Shown: positions 48,508 to 58,565, counted from the stretch's first letter. The stretch: 64,000 nt of DNA from Nocardia farcinica (GCF_001182745.1 NZ_LN868939.1:1302001-1366000), one strand, 5' to 3'. A program made the numbers and translations. Notes: generated from the letters alone by a model not told the origin.

Positions 48508-48999
48508 TCAGCGCGGAATGTGGAAGGTCACCAGTTCGCCCGCGCCCTCGTCGACCTGCGACCACGGCCGGTCGAAGGTGAGCACCGCCAGGGCCGAGGT
48601 GGGGAATTTGCGGCTCAGCTCCACCGCGGCGGCCGAGTCCCGGTTGCCCGCCAACTCCCAGGCCGTCCACGGCATGCCCGGAGCGTGACCGATCAGCAGC
48701 AGGGTCCGCACGTCGTCGTCGGAGAGCTGGATCAGCTCGATGAGCGTGCGCGGCGAGGCCTCGTAGATGCCGCGTTCATAGACCACGGGTGCGCCGACCC
48801 CGGTGGCCGTCAGCGTCTGCCTGGTCCGCGTGGCGGTCGAGCAGCGCACCGCGTCGATCGGGGGCTGGGTCGCGCGCAGCCATTCACCGGCCAGGCCCGC
48901 CTCGCGCTGCCCGCGCGGGGCCAGCGGGCGGTCGTGATCGTCGACGCCCGCGGGATAGCCGGATTTGCCGTGCCGCATGAGGATCAGGGTCCGCGCCAT
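48508..48999 (-). CDS. SixA-like histidine phosphatase
   Basis: 163 residues of the two-histidine phosphatase superfamily. LILMRHGKSGYP (Arg9, His10) is the phospho-acceptor RHG motif; the second His is in LLLIGHAPGMPW; Arg in CSTATRTRQT completes the pocket. SixA enzymes remove phosphate from protein histidines in phosphorelay or PTS proteins; others act on small metabolites. It is divergent from fprB across a 220-bp gap containing CACACG-N-CGTGTG (49058-49070). Confidence 0.88.
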   Translation of the reverse strand: MARTLILMRHGKSGYPAGVDDHDRPLAPRGQREAGLAGEWLRATQPPIDAVRCSTATRTRQTLTATGVGAPVVYERGIYEASPRTLIELIQLSDDDVRTLLLIGHAPGMPWTAWELAGNRDSAAAVELSRKFPTSALAVLTFDRPWSQVDEGAGELVTFHIPR

Positions 49000-49219
49000 G
49001 CCGACACGGTATTCCGTCCCCGGCACGCCGCACACGCTGTGGTCGAATTCACCGCGACACACGGCGTGTGGTAGTCAGGTAGGCGTTCCGGCGAGAGGCA
49101 CACGCCACTCTCGAGGCACACTGAAAGCGGCGTCACATATCGCTATCCGCCCACTGTGATGCCTGTCCACCGACCCGCGGGTGGCGCCAGCCCACGTACG
49201 TTTCGAGGATCTGCACACT

Positions 49220-50890
49220 ATGGCCTACGTAATCACGCAGCGTTGTTGCAACGACGCGAGCTGCGTCTCCGAGTGCCCGGTCGACTGCATTCGCCCCACC
49301 CCGGACCAGCCGGAGTTCGCGACGACCGAAATGCTCTACATCGACCCGGACACCTGCATCGACTGCGGTGCCTGCGTGGACGCGTGCCCGGTGGAGGCCA
49401 TCTTCTCCGAGGACGACCTGACGGCCTCGCTCGCGCGGTTCCGCGACGTCAACGCCGCCTACTTCCAGCGTCATCCGCTCGAACCGAACTTCGATCCGAT
49501 CGTGGCGCCGGTGCGCCCGCCCAAGGAACTCGGCACGCTGCGGGTCGCGATCGTCGGCGCCGGGCCGGCCGCCTGCTACGCCGCCGAGGAACTGCTGCGC
49601 CGCTGCGATGTCGAGGTCGAGATGTTCGACCGGCTGCCCACCCCGTGGGGCCTGGTGCGCGCGGGCGTCGCCCCTGACCACCCCGGCACCAAGACCGTCT
49701 CGCGCATGTTCGAGTCGGCCTTCCGCCGCGACACCCTGCAGTACTACCTCAACGTCGAGGTGGGCACGCACATCTCGCACGAGGAACTGCTCGCCCACCA
49801 CCACGCGGTGATCTACGCCGTCGGCGCCGCCTCGGACCGCCGGATGAACATCCCCGGCGAGGACCTGCCCGGCAGCCACTCCGCGACCGAGTTCGTGGCC
49901 TGGTACAACGGCCATCCCGATTTCGCCGACCGCACCTTCGATCTGTCGGGCGAGCGCGCCGTGATCGTCGGCAACGGCAACGTCGCCCTCGACGTGGCCC
50001 GCGTGCTCACCGTCGACCCCGACGAGCTCGCCAAGACCGACATCGCCGACCACGCGCTGGCGGCGTTGCGGGCGAGCAACATCCGCGAGGTCGTCGTGCT
50101 CGGCCGCCGCGGACCGCTGCAGGCCGCCTACACCACGCCGGAGTTCATGGCGCTCGCGCACCTGAAGGGCGTCGACGTGGTCGTCGAGGACGCCGAGCTG
50201 GTGCTCGACCCGGTCAGCCAGGCGCTGCTCGACGACCCCGACGCCGAGCCGTCGCTGCGGCTGAAGTACACCCTCGCCCAGGAGTACGCCGCCACCACTC
50301 CCGACCCGGCCAACAAGCGCATCGTCTTCCGCTACCTGGCCTCGCCGACCGCGCTCACCGGCAGCGACCGGGTCGAGGGCATCGAATTCGTGCGCAACGA
50401 GCTGGTCGAGGAGGGCGGACAGCTGGTCGCCCGGGCCACCGGCGAGACCGACCGGCTCGACGCGTCGCTGGTGCTGCGCTCGATCGGCTACAAGGGCGAG
50501 CCGGTGGGCGAACTGCCCTTCGACGAGCAGCGCGGCGTGGTGCCCAACGCGGCGGGCCGCGTGCTCGGCGCCGACGGCGAACCGTTGACCGGCGTGTATG
50601 TCAGCGGCTGGATCAAGCGCGGTCCGCGCGGTGTCATCGGCTCCAACCGCACCGACTCGCAGGAGACCGTCGAACAGCTCATCGCCGACTTCATGGCGGG
50701 CAAACTCGCCGCACCCGGCGCCGACCGCGCGGCACTGCAGACGCTGGTCGCCGAACGGCAGGCCGACCTGGTCGACCGGCAGGGCTGGAAGAGCATCGAT
50801 GAGGCGGAGAAGACCGCGGGCAAGTCCGCGGGACGGCCGCGGGTCAAGTTCACCACGCGCGAGGACCTGCTGAAGGCCGCGCGCGGCTGA
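49220..50890 (+). CDS. fprB: FprB-type ferredoxin/ferredoxin-NADP+ reductase fusion
   Basis: 556 residues. Residues 1-70 are a ferredoxin with cysteine sets CCNDASCVSECPVDC and CIDCGACVDACPVEA, allowing a [3Fe-4S]/[4Fe-4S] pair. The rest is an adrenodoxin-reductase-type FNR: VAIVGAGPAACYAAEELLRR (FAD), TPWGLVRAGVAPDHPGTK, VIVGNGNVALDVARVL (NADP) and GWIKRGPRGVIGSNRTDSQE near the C-terminus. The length and layout match mycobacterial FprB. It transfers electrons between NADPH and ferredoxin-dependent enzymes such as P450s. It starts at ATG 49220 with GAGGAT upstream. Confidence 0.95.
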   Translation: MAYVITQRCCNDASCVSECPVDCIRPTPDQPEFATTEMLYIDPDTCIDCGACVDACPVEAIFSEDDLTASLARFRDVNAAYFQRHPLEPNFDPIVAPVRPPKELGTLRVAIVGAGPAACYAAEELLRRCDVEVEMFDRLPTPWGLVRAGVAPDHPGTKTVSRMFESAFRRDTLQYYLNVEVGTHISHEELLAHHHAVIYAVGAASDRRMNIPGEDLPGSHSATEFVAWYNGHPDFADRTFDLSGERAVIVGNGNVALDVARVLTVDPDELAKTDIADHALAALRASNIREVVVLGRRGPLQAAYTTPEFMALAHLKGVDVVVEDAELVLDPVSQALLDDPDAEPSLRLKYTLAQEYAATTPDPANKRIVFRYLASPTALTGSDRVEGIEFVRNELVEEGGQLVARATGETDRLDASLVLRSIGYKGEPVGELPFDEQRGVVPNAAGRVLGADGEPLTGVYVSGWIKRGPRGVIGSNRTDSQETVEQLIADFMAGKLAAPGADRAALQTLVAERQADLVDRQGWKSIDEAEKTAGKSAGRPRVKFTTREDLLKAARG

Positions 50891-50951
50891 GCGGATCGAC
50901 GGGCGGCGGGCGGCCACGAGGGCGTCCGCCGCTCGTGCGGGTGCCGGCCGG

Positions 50952-51725
50952 TCAGCCGGGTAGCGGCATGATGCGCACGACGGTCGTCGTCGTGCCGCCG
51001 ACCACGAACCACAGCCGCAGCTGCGGCCTGCCGGTCCGGTCGCCGGGTTCGTACCGGCTGCGCACACTGATGTGCTGCCTGGCCAGCACGGGGGCGACGT
51101 ACTCGATCACGGCCCGATGCGGCCCGGCGACCAGCTTGGGGTACTCGACGAGGAACTGCTCGACCGCCTGCCAGTAACAGGCGTTGTTCACGTGGTTGTA
51201 CTGGTCGATGTCGGTGGCGCGGACCGGGAACGGCAGGTCGGTGTCCGATTCCGGCGGGGTCGCGTCGGTCAGGTACGGCCGCCAGCGCAGCCGGTGCTCG
51301 TCGGTGGTCTTGGCCAGGTAGGACAGGCCCTCGTCGCTGATCCTGGCCGGCATGCCGGTCGATTCGCTGATGTTGATCCAGAAACCCTCGGTCTCGATCA
51401 GGCCGCCGTTGCCGCTGGTGATCCGCACCCGCATGTTCGTCCACCGGGTGGACATGCTCGAGCACCAGCGCAGCAACCGCACGTCGTCCGGCCACAGCAC
51501 CGGCCGGATGACGTCGACCACCGTGCGCCGCACGATCCAGTTCGGATCCGAGCGATGCAGGAAGGTCTGATGTAACTCTTCCCAGGCGATATCCTGCAGG
51601 TACCTCGCGACCGCGTCGAAACGCAGCCGGTTGTACGGATCCACATCGCCAGCCCGGACGGGCCACGCCGAAACAAAGCCCATGCCCTCCTCGGGAAGCG
51701 GGGCGAGTGGCTGATCGAGTGACAC
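50952..51725 (-). CDS. Acyl-ACP thioesterase (double hotdog)
   Basis: 257 residues. Two hotdog halves: VSAWPVRAGDVDPYNRLRFD with YLQDIAWEELHQTFLHRSDP, and FPVRATDIDQYNHVNNACYW with AVEQFLVEYPKLV. The second half holds the DxNxHxN-like catalytic triad (DIDQYNHVNN) of acyl-ACP thioesterases. It would release fatty acids from acyl carrier protein. It is single and minus-strand, convergent with fprB. Confidence 0.88.
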   Translation of the reverse strand: MSLDQPLAPLPEEGMGFVSAWPVRAGDVDPYNRLRFDAVARYLQDIAWEELHQTFLHRSDPNWIVRRTVVDVIRPVLWPDDVRLLRWCSSMSTRWTNMRVRITSGNGGLIETEGFWINISESTGMPARISDEGLSYLAKTTDEHRLRWRPYLTDATPPESDTDLPFPVRATDIDQYNHVNNACYWQAVEQFLVEYPKLVAGPHRAVIEYVAPVLARQHISVRSRYEPGDRTGRPQLRLWFVVGGTTTTVVRIMPLPG

Positions 51726-51920
51726 TGGTGCTCCTCGCGCTGCACGTTGTGCCGCGGTCTTCTTGCGGTGCTGTTGAGAGACGACTTTACGGGGCGTACG
51801 TCACACCCTCGCGTCGAGCCGACTGTACTCAGGTGTACCCGCAGCTCGGGCAGCACCCGCGCCCTTCGCTCCGGCCGGCAACCGCGCGGTCACCCGAGGT
51901 GGTCCCAGGACCCTCGGTGC

Positions 51921-52318
51921 GTTCCCGGCGCCGGCCAACGTGATGATGCGTCCCTGCCGGACCGTCCACGATCCCCGTTCGGTCGCCACCCACCAGACCG
52001 GCTCCCGCCGGCACGCCCGCCTGTCATGGAACATCGAGGGCGCTGAGTGCGCCCGCGCGATACCGATGTTCCCGGAGGGACGGAAACCGCGCTCAGCGCC
52101 GCGCAGGCGGGAATAGGTCGGACGGTGCCCGGCGAGGAAGACCGCGAGCTGGATCGCATTCTGCAGCTCGCCATCGACCTGGGTGATGCGGGTGAAGCCG
52201 TCGCGGGTATGGCCAGCCCGTAGTGCGCGTAGTGGGATCGAAACCCAGTGTCTCGTCGCCGAGCCGCAGCTGATCGGGCCGGAGCCAGCCGCGGCGGGTG
52301 AGGACGGCGGTTTCCCCG
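51921..52318 (-). pseudogene. Decayed Hint/intein-type endonuclease relic
   Basis: No frame is open throughout this stretch, but pieces in different frames line up with a Hint (hedgehog/intein) module. From 52318 one frame reads GETAVLTRRGWLRPDQLRLG then DETLGFDPTT, the block A/N2-like start of such domains; a second frame continues DGFTRITQV and NAIQLAVFLAGHRPTYSR; and the same frame later gives PVWWVATERGSWTVRQG then RIITLAGAGN, the usual C-terminal strand. Between start and end only about 100 residues remain, too few for a homing-endonuclease core. At least one frameshift and internal deletions are needed. The remainder of the 623-bp gap (51,726-52,348) has no gene. Recognition is by family resemblance from memory, not a search. 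Confidence 0.6.
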
Positions 52319-52348
52319 GGAACACCCGGCGTCCGAGCGCCGAGTGCG

Positions 52349-53497
52349 TCAGTAGCCCTGATAGGCACCGCCCTGATTCACCGCCGCCACGCCGGGCACG
52401 TTCGACAGCGAGCCGTACCGGTCGATCGAGTACCGAACAGCGGCGACGATGTTGTCCACAGGATTCCAGATATCGTCGTGACCCGGCGCTTTGTATGCGT
52501 TGAAGGTGCTGTCGATCGTCTGCATGATTCCCTTGGAAGGGTGGCCGGCCAGCCAATTGCTGTCCCAGCGGTTCTCGGCATACGGGTTGCCGCCGGATTC
52601 GTGCTGGATGATCATCGCGATGGCGCGTTCGTCGATCTCCTCGGGCTTGTATCCCATCTCGATGAGGATCTTCTTCGCGTCCTCGATCCACTTCGCCACG
52701 TCGCCCGTGGGCAACGGACCCGTGGGGGCACTGGAGCTCTGCCCGCCAAGAGAACCCGACGTTCCCGAATATCCGGACCCGCCCGAGTACCCCGAACTCC
52801 CCGACCCCCCACCACTGCCCGACATGGCGTAGCTCGGCCGCTCCTGGGCGGGGGGTGTGCCCGCGACGGGGGCGGCGGCCGGGGTGGTCGAGGTGTCGCT
52901 GCCCTGGGCCGGGACGCCGAGTTTCGGGTCGCCGAGGGCGGCGAAGGCCTGTTCGACGGCGGTGTTGGCGGTGGCGACCGCGGTGCGGGCGGCCGTGGCG
53001 GCGTCCTCGGCCGCTTTGAGGGCCAGACGCAGGTCGAGGGTGCGCTGGGCGGCGGCGGCCTCCTCGGCGAGAACGAGGGTCGTGACGTCGGTGTCACCGG
53101 CGTTGTCACGCAGCCGCTGGATGCGGGCCGCGGCGGTGACCAGCCCGTCGGCGGCGACCTCGAAGCCCACCGGCGGCTCGTCGAGATAGGTGGTGCGCAG
53201 TCGCACGACCTTGTCCTTGCAGGCGCTCAGCGCGCCGACCTGGGTGCGATAGGCGGTCTCCAGGGCGGTCAGCGCGGCGCCCACGGCGGAGGCGCGGGAT
53301 TTCTCGGTGTCCATCCGGGTGCGGGCGGCCGCGCCCGCGACGCCGGACCAGGCATTGGTGTCGGTGAGTGCTTGGGTGTCGGTGAGGGCCTTGCCCACGA
53401 TGCGGTCGATGCCCTCGTACGCGGCCTTGGCGTGGTCGGCTGCCGCGGTGAGCTGCTCGGGCTGCCAGGCGGCGACGTCGTCGACGGTGAGGGTCAT
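52349..53497 (-). CDS. Probable type VII-secreted lytic transglycosylase
   Basis: 382 residues without a Sec signal. Residues 1-200 are helical with an ESX-type N-terminus (VDDVAAWQPEQLTAAADHAK, NAWSGVAGAAARTRMDTEKS, a W-x-G turn), like WXG/TPR-region proteins that feed type VII secretion. A Gly/Ser-rich linker (about 235-275: SGGGSGSSGYSGGSGYSG) joins a C-terminal SLT/lysozyme-like domain with the catalytic Glu in IAMIIQHESGGNPYAENRWD and the GIMQTIDSTFNAY motif. It should cleave peptidoglycan glycan strands outside the cell. Its ATG overlaps the stop of an EspC-like gene, so the two are co-translated. Confidence 0.85.
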   Translation of the reverse strand: MTLTVDDVAAWQPEQLTAAADHAKAAYEGIDRIVGKALTDTQALTDTNAWSGVAGAAARTRMDTEKSRASAVGAALTALETAYRTQVGALSACKDKVVRLRTTYLDEPPVGFEVAADGLVTAAARIQRLRDNAGDTDVTTLVLAEEAAAAQRTLDLRLALKAAEDAATAARTAVATANTAVEQAFAALGDPKLGVPAQGSDTSTTPAAAPVAGTPPAQERPSYAMSGSGGGSGSSGYSGGSGYSGTSGSLGGQSSSAPTGPLPTGDVAKWIEDAKKILIEMGYKPEEIDERAIAMIIQHESGGNPYAENRWDSNWLAGHPSKGIMQTIDSTFNAYKAPGHDDIWNPVDNIVAAVRYSIDRYGSLSNVPGVAAVNQGGAYQGY

Positions 53498-53817
53498 GGC
53501 AGCTGCAGCCCGATGGTGGTGAGCGCGCGGGTGAAATCGGCCTCGGCCATCTCGTAGCTGCCCGCGGCGGTGCGCATGCTGTCGGCGACGGTGGTGAGCC
53601 GTTCCCCCATCCGCGCCAGGCAGCGGTTCACCACGTCGGCGGACTGCTGGGCGACGGCGCCGAAGTCGGTGCCGGGCAGCGCGCCGACCGCGGTGCTGAA
53701 CGCGGTGCCCGCGCCGAGGCCGGTGAGTTCCCCCGCCTCGGCACCCAGGTTGGTCGCGAACGTCTGCAGCGCGGCCGGGTTCACCTGCAACCCGGTGTTC
53801 TGCGCCCCTTCGGTCAT
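53494..53817 (-). CDS. EspC/DUF2580-family small type VII secretion protein
   Basis: 107 residues, all helical, of the EspC (T7SS_ESX_EspC) family: LQVNPAALQTFATNLGAEAG, then MGERLTTVADSMRTAAGSYE and EADFTRALTTIGLQLP as the helical hairpin with a Y-x3-D/E-like exit motif (YEMAEAD). EspC-like proteins are secreted with and help export larger partners. The start ATG 53817 is where the family begins; a GGAGAAGGGGGA Shine-Dalgarno lies upstream. It overlaps the transglycosylase by 4 bp. Confidence 0.82.
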   Translation of the reverse strand: MTEGAQNTGLQVNPAALQTFATNLGAEAGELTGLGAGTAFSTAVGALPGTDFGAVAQQSADVVNRCLARMGERLTTVADSMRTAAGSYEMAEADFTRALTTIGLQLP

Positions 53818-53957
53818 GGAAAATCCCCCTTCTCCCCGTCCCTGAAAGCCGAGCAAGCATAACAAAATCAGGGCCCAGGACAGGGGCCGTCGGGACGCCT
53901 GTGGACTGTGCGCCGAGCAGTATCCACAGCCTGCCCGTTATGTTGGTCACGGTGTCA

Positions 53958-53980
53958 TCGACGACGACCGATGTCGTCGA
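53958..53980. promoter_or_regulatory. Candidate operator before the quinone oxidoreductase gene
   Basis: A perfect 8-bp inverted repeat TCGACGAC-N7-GTCGTCGA ends 21 bp before the start codon. The 184-bp divergent gap also has TGTGGA-N17-TCCACA (53900-53928) and A/T-rich GCATAACAAAATC on the EspC side. Confidence 0.4.
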
Positions 53981-54001
53981 ATCGGACAGAGAGGTCGGCC
54001 C

Positions 54002-54976
54002 ATGCGCGCAGCTCAGGTCAGCAGGTTGGAAGGACCGGAAGCGGTCGAGATCGTCGACATCCCCGAACCCGCCGCCTTCCCCGGCGGTGTGGTCATCGAT
54101 GTGCATGCCGCCGGCGTGGCGTTCCCCGACGTGCTGATGACCCGCGGGCTCTACCAGATGAAGCCGGAGCTGCCGTTCGTGGTGGGCGGCGAGGTGGCGG
54201 GCGTGGTGCGTGAGGCACCCGAGGGCGCGCATGTGCGCCCCGGCGACCGGGTGCTGGCGCTGACCATGCTCGGCAACGCCATCGCCGAGGTCGCGGTGAC
54301 CCCGGCGGAGATGGTGTTCAAGCTGCCGGACAACATCTCGATGGAAGCGGGCGCAGGCATTCTGTTCAACGACCTGACCGTGCACTTCTGCCTGCGCAAC
54401 CGCGGCAGGCTCGCGCCGGGGGAGACGGTGCTGGTGCACGGCGCCGCGGGCGGCATCGGCACCTCGACGCTGCGGATGGCCGCCGCGCTCGGGGCGAGCC
54501 GGGTGGTCGCGGTGGTGAGCACGCCGGAGAAGGCCGAGGTCGCCAAGGCCAACGGCGCCACCGACGTGGTGCTCACCGAGGGCTGGCTGGCGGCGGTGAA
54601 GGAACTGACCGGCGGGCGCGGGGTGGACATCGTGCTCGACCCGGTGGGTGGGGACCGGTTCACCGACAGCATCCGCTCGCTGGCCTCGGCGGGCCGCCTG
54701 CTGGTCGTCGGCTTCACCGCCGGTGAGATCCCGACGGTGAAGGTGAACCGCCTGCTGTTGAAGAACGTCGAGGTGGTCGGCGCGGCGTGGGGCGAGTGGG
54801 TGATGTCGCACCCCGGTTACCTGGCCGAGCAGTGGGCCGAGGTGGAGCCGCTGTTGGCCTCGGGTGCGATCGCGCCGCCGCAGCCGGTGCTGTACCCGCT
54901 GGACCGGGCCGCCGAGGCGGTCGCCTCGCTGGACAATCGCACCGCCACCGGCAAGGTGGTCGTGACGGTCCGCTGA
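54002..54976 (+). CDS. Zinc-independent NADPH:quinone oxidoreductase (MDR family)
   Basis: 324 residues of the medium-chain dehydrogenase/reductase superfamily. The GroES-like domain holds PELPFVVGGEVAGVVREAPE but lacks the zinc cysteines of alcohol dehydrogenases; the Rossmann domain shows VLVHGAAGGIGTSTLRMAAA, the AXXGXXG nucleotide motif. It ends with KVVVTVR. It probably reduces quinones or enones with NADPH. It starts at an ATG; the next gene begins 1 bp after its stop. Confidence 0.9.
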   Translation: MRAAQVSRLEGPEAVEIVDIPEPAAFPGGVVIDVHAAGVAFPDVLMTRGLYQMKPELPFVVGGEVAGVVREAPEGAHVRPGDRVLALTMLGNAIAEVAVTPAEMVFKLPDNISMEAGAGILFNDLTVHFCLRNRGRLAPGETVLVHGAAGGIGTSTLRMAAALGASRVVAVVSTPEKAEVAKANGATDVVLTEGWLAAVKELTGGRGVDIVLDPVGGDRFTDSIRSLASAGRLLVVGFTAGEIPTVKVNRLLLKNVEVVGAAWGEWVMSHPGYLAEQWAEVEPLLASGAIAPPQPVLYPLDRAAEAVASLDNRTATGKVVVTVR

Positions 54977-54977
54977 C

Positions 54978-56090
54978 GTGCCGCTGTCGGCCAGGGTGCT
55001 CAACCGCACCCTGCTCGAGCGCCAGCATCTGCTGGCGCGGTCGGAGCTGTCGGTGCCGCGGATGTGCGAGCACCTGGTCGGCCTGCAGGCGCAGGACGTC
55101 ACCCCGCCGTTCGTCGGATTGTGGAGTCGCACAGCGGATTTCGATCCGGCTTCGGTGTCGGTCGGGCTCACCGAACGCACCCTGGTGCGGATCACGGCGA
55201 TGCGCGGCACCATCCATCTGCTGACCGCGGCCGACGCGCTGCGCATCGCGCCGATGATCCAGCCGGAACTGGAGAAGATCCCGTTCCGCAAGGGCTTCAA
55301 CTACGGCGCGATGGTCGGCCTCGATCCCGAGCGGGTGCGCGCCGACGGCGAGCGAGTGCTCGGCGACGACCCGGTGCCCGCCGCCGTGCTGCGGGAACGC
55401 GCCGCGCAGCGGTATCCCGATCGCGATCCGGGCGCGGTCGTGCAGACCTGGCTGTATCAGCTGCCGGTGCTGCAGACCCCGCCGCGCGGGCGCTGGAAGG
55501 ACAACAGCAGGCCGGTGTGGTCGCGGGTGCAGCCGTGGCTGGGGGCGGCGCTGGAACCGGGCTACCCGTTGACCGAGCTGGCCGTGCGCTACCTGCGCGC
55601 GTTCGGCCCGGCGAGCACCGGTGACATGCAGACCTGGTCGAAGCTGCCGGGTTGGCGCGCGGCGGTGACCGCGCTGGGTGACCGTCTGCGCACCTACACC
55701 GACGAGCGCGGTCGCACCCTCTACGACCTCGCCGACGCGCCACTGGCCGACCCGGACCGTCCGGCTCCGGTCCGGCTGCTCGGCTGGTACGACAACGCCC
55801 TGCTCAGCCACCAGGACCGGGCGCGGATCGTGCCGGAGGGCGCGGCCGCGGCTCTGCGTTCCTACGCCACGATGCTGTCGCCGGTGCTGGTCGACGGTTT
55901 CGTGGCGGGGGTGTACAAGGTCTTCCCGCGGGCCGGGCGGGCGCGGCTGCGCATCGTGCCTGCGCGTGCCTGGAGGACGGCCGAGCGCGAGCAGGTGGCC
56001 GCCGAGGCGGCCGCGCTGCTGGCTTTTCTCGAGCCCGAGCTGACGCCGAGCGTGGAGATTCTCGACGTCGGCGCGGATGTGCGGCCCTGA
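54978..56090 (+). CDS. Winged-helix HTH_42/AlkZ-like protein
   Basis: 370 residues of the DUF1006/HTH_42 family, which includes the DNA glycosylase AlkZ that unhooks interstrand crosslinks. ERQHLLARSELSVPRMCEHL and VGLQAQDVTPPFVGLWSRTA contain the QxQ motif (Q-A-Q) in the position of the catalytic QΦQ of AlkZ; three winged-helix modules follow. Members without the crosslink role also exist, so glycosylase activity is possible but unproven. It starts at a GTG 1 bp after the quinone oxidoreductase stop and is certainly in its operon. Confidence 0.82.
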   Translation: MPLSARVLNRTLLERQHLLARSELSVPRMCEHLVGLQAQDVTPPFVGLWSRTADFDPASVSVGLTERTLVRITAMRGTIHLLTAADALRIAPMIQPELEKIPFRKGFNYGAMVGLDPERVRADGERVLGDDPVPAAVLRERAAQRYPDRDPGAVVQTWLYQLPVLQTPPRGRWKDNSRPVWSRVQPWLGAALEPGYPLTELAVRYLRAFGPASTGDMQTWSKLPGWRAAVTALGDRLRTYTDERGRTLYDLADAPLADPDRPAPVRLLGWYDNALLSHQDRARIVPEGAAAALRSYATMLSPVLVDGFVAGVYKVFPRAGRARLRIVPARAWRTAEREQVAAEAAALLAFLEPELTPSVEILDVGADVRP

Positions 56091-56108
56091 TCCGGACCGT
56101 CCCGGAAC

Positions 56109-56627
56109 TCAGTGCGGGTCGCGATAGGCGGGCGCTTTGCTGGTCGTGGTGGGGGTCAGGGTGCGCAGCAGTGGCAGGGTGCGGCGCGGGACCACCGTGG
56201 ACAGCACGATGACGCTGTGCGAGCGCACGACCGAACTGGTCCGGTCGATGCTCAGCAACACCGCCTGGAGTCCCGCGTGCGAGTCGGCGCCGATGCGGCA
56301 CAGCACGTCGCCGGTGCCGGTGGTGGCGTAGGCCTCCAGGACGCCGGGGATCGCGTCGAGTTCGGCGGCGAGGGTGTCGAGCGCGCCCTGGGCGATCTCC
56401 AGCGTGACGAAGGCCTGCACGTCGAATCCGGCCGCGGTGACGTCGATCTGGGGATCGTAGGAGGCGATCACCCCGGCCTCCTCCATTCGCGAGATCCGCG
56501 ACTGCACCGTCGCCCTGGCCACCCTGGTGCGCCGGGACAGTTCCAGGATCCCGGCCTTCTGGTGCTCGTGCATCGCGGTGAGGATGGCCAGATCCAGTTC
56601 GTCCAGTCTCGCCGGGGTACGGGACAC
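56109..56627 (-). CDS. Lrp/AsnC-family regulator, divergent from hpd
   Basis: 172 residues. DELDLAILTAMHEHQKAGIL and LSRRTRVARATVQSRISRME form the Lrp HTH; the RAM effector domain includes FVTLEIAQGALDTLAAELDA, GVLEAYATTGTGDVLCRIGA and the C-terminal strand SHSVIVLSTVVPRRTLPLL. It starts at a GTG with GAGGAGG upstream. It is divergent from 4-hydroxyphenylpyruvate dioxygenase and probably controls it in response to an aromatic amino acid or its keto acid. Confidence 0.9.
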   Translation of the reverse strand: MSRTPARLDELDLAILTAMHEHQKAGILELSRRTRVARATVQSRISRMEEAGVIASYDPQIDVTAAGFDVQAFVTLEIAQGALDTLAAELDAIPGVLEAYATTGTGDVLCRIGADSHAGLQAVLLSIDRTSSVVRSHSVIVLSTVVPRRTLPLLRTLTPTTTSKAPAYRDPH

Positions 56628-56669
56628 GGCTGCCTCCTCGGGCGCGATGAGTCGATGTCCCCATGCTAG

Positions 56670-57953
<1,284 letters not shown>

Positions 57954-58026
57954 CGCCGCAACGTCGCTCGTCGCGGCGCCGGCGAGACCCCGGAGGTGCT
58001 GCGCGAACCCCGGTAGAGTGCCTGGC

Positions 58027-58551
58027 ATGCGGATCCCGTCGGCGCTCATCACAGGTCTCACCCTGGTCCTGACGTTGTCGGCGTGCGGTTCGGGGGGCGA
58101 TTCCGGCTCCGACACCCCGTTGCGCCCACCGCCGAAGGTGGCCTCGCTCGGGCCGTTCGTCGGCGAGTGCGGGCACGTCACCGACGACGAGGTACGCGAC
58201 ATCGCGGGCCTGGGCACGCTGTCGCAGGTGTTCAAGAACTCGGTGGGGTGCAACTACCAGTCCGCGGGCATCGGTTCGCCGAGTGTCACCTTCGCCTCCT
58301 ATCGGGGCAGCCCGATCGAGCGGGAGAAGGCGTGGGTGTCCAACGTCGGGCGGGCGCCGGATGCGATCGAGGTGGGCGGTAGGCCGGGCTTCGCCGCGCT
58401 CGACCCGAGCGGCACGGTCTGCGATCTCGCCGTCCAGCTCGACGACGACTTCTTCGAGTGGTCGATGTCGTACGGGTTCTTCGGGCCGTTGGACAACCCG
58501 TGTGACAAGACCAGGAAGTTGGCCGAACTCACCGTGGCGCGGTTGAAGTGA
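58027..58551 (+). CDS. DUF3558 lipoprotein, first copy
   Basis: 174 residues with a lipoprotein signal ending LTLSA-Cys20, a Gly/Ser/Asp-rich spacer and a DUF3558 domain: ECGHVTDDEVRDIAGLGT, VGCNYQSAGIGSPSVTFASY, and the closing NPCDKTRKLAELTVARL. The four conserved cysteines (ECG, VGCN, TVCDL, NPCD) should form two disulfides. The function is unknown; the family is abundant in nocardiae and mycobacteria (LppA/LpqN-like). A second copy follows at once. Confidence 0.88.
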   Translation: MRIPSALITGLTLVLTLSACGSGGDSGSDTPLRPPPKVASLGPFVGECGHVTDDEVRDIAGLGTLSQVFKNSVGCNYQSAGIGSPSVTFASYRGSPIEREKAWVSNVGRAPDAIEVGGRPGFAALDPSGTVCDLAVQLDDDFFEWSMSYGFFGPLDNPCDKTRKLAELTVARLK

Positions 58552-58565
58552 GGGGTGGGGCGTTG

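Noticed and set aside
51801..52691. 296-codon minus-strand frame across the end of the transglycosylase gene
   Set aside because: Its first part is the transglycosylase read in the wrong frame. Only the last part carries Hint-like pieces, so it is treated as part of the relic and not as a gene.
53900..53928. DnaA-box-like GTATCCACA with an inverted partner, possible replication origin
   Set aside because: Only one near-consensus box, no box cluster, no AT-rich unwinding region and no dnaA/dnaN nearby.
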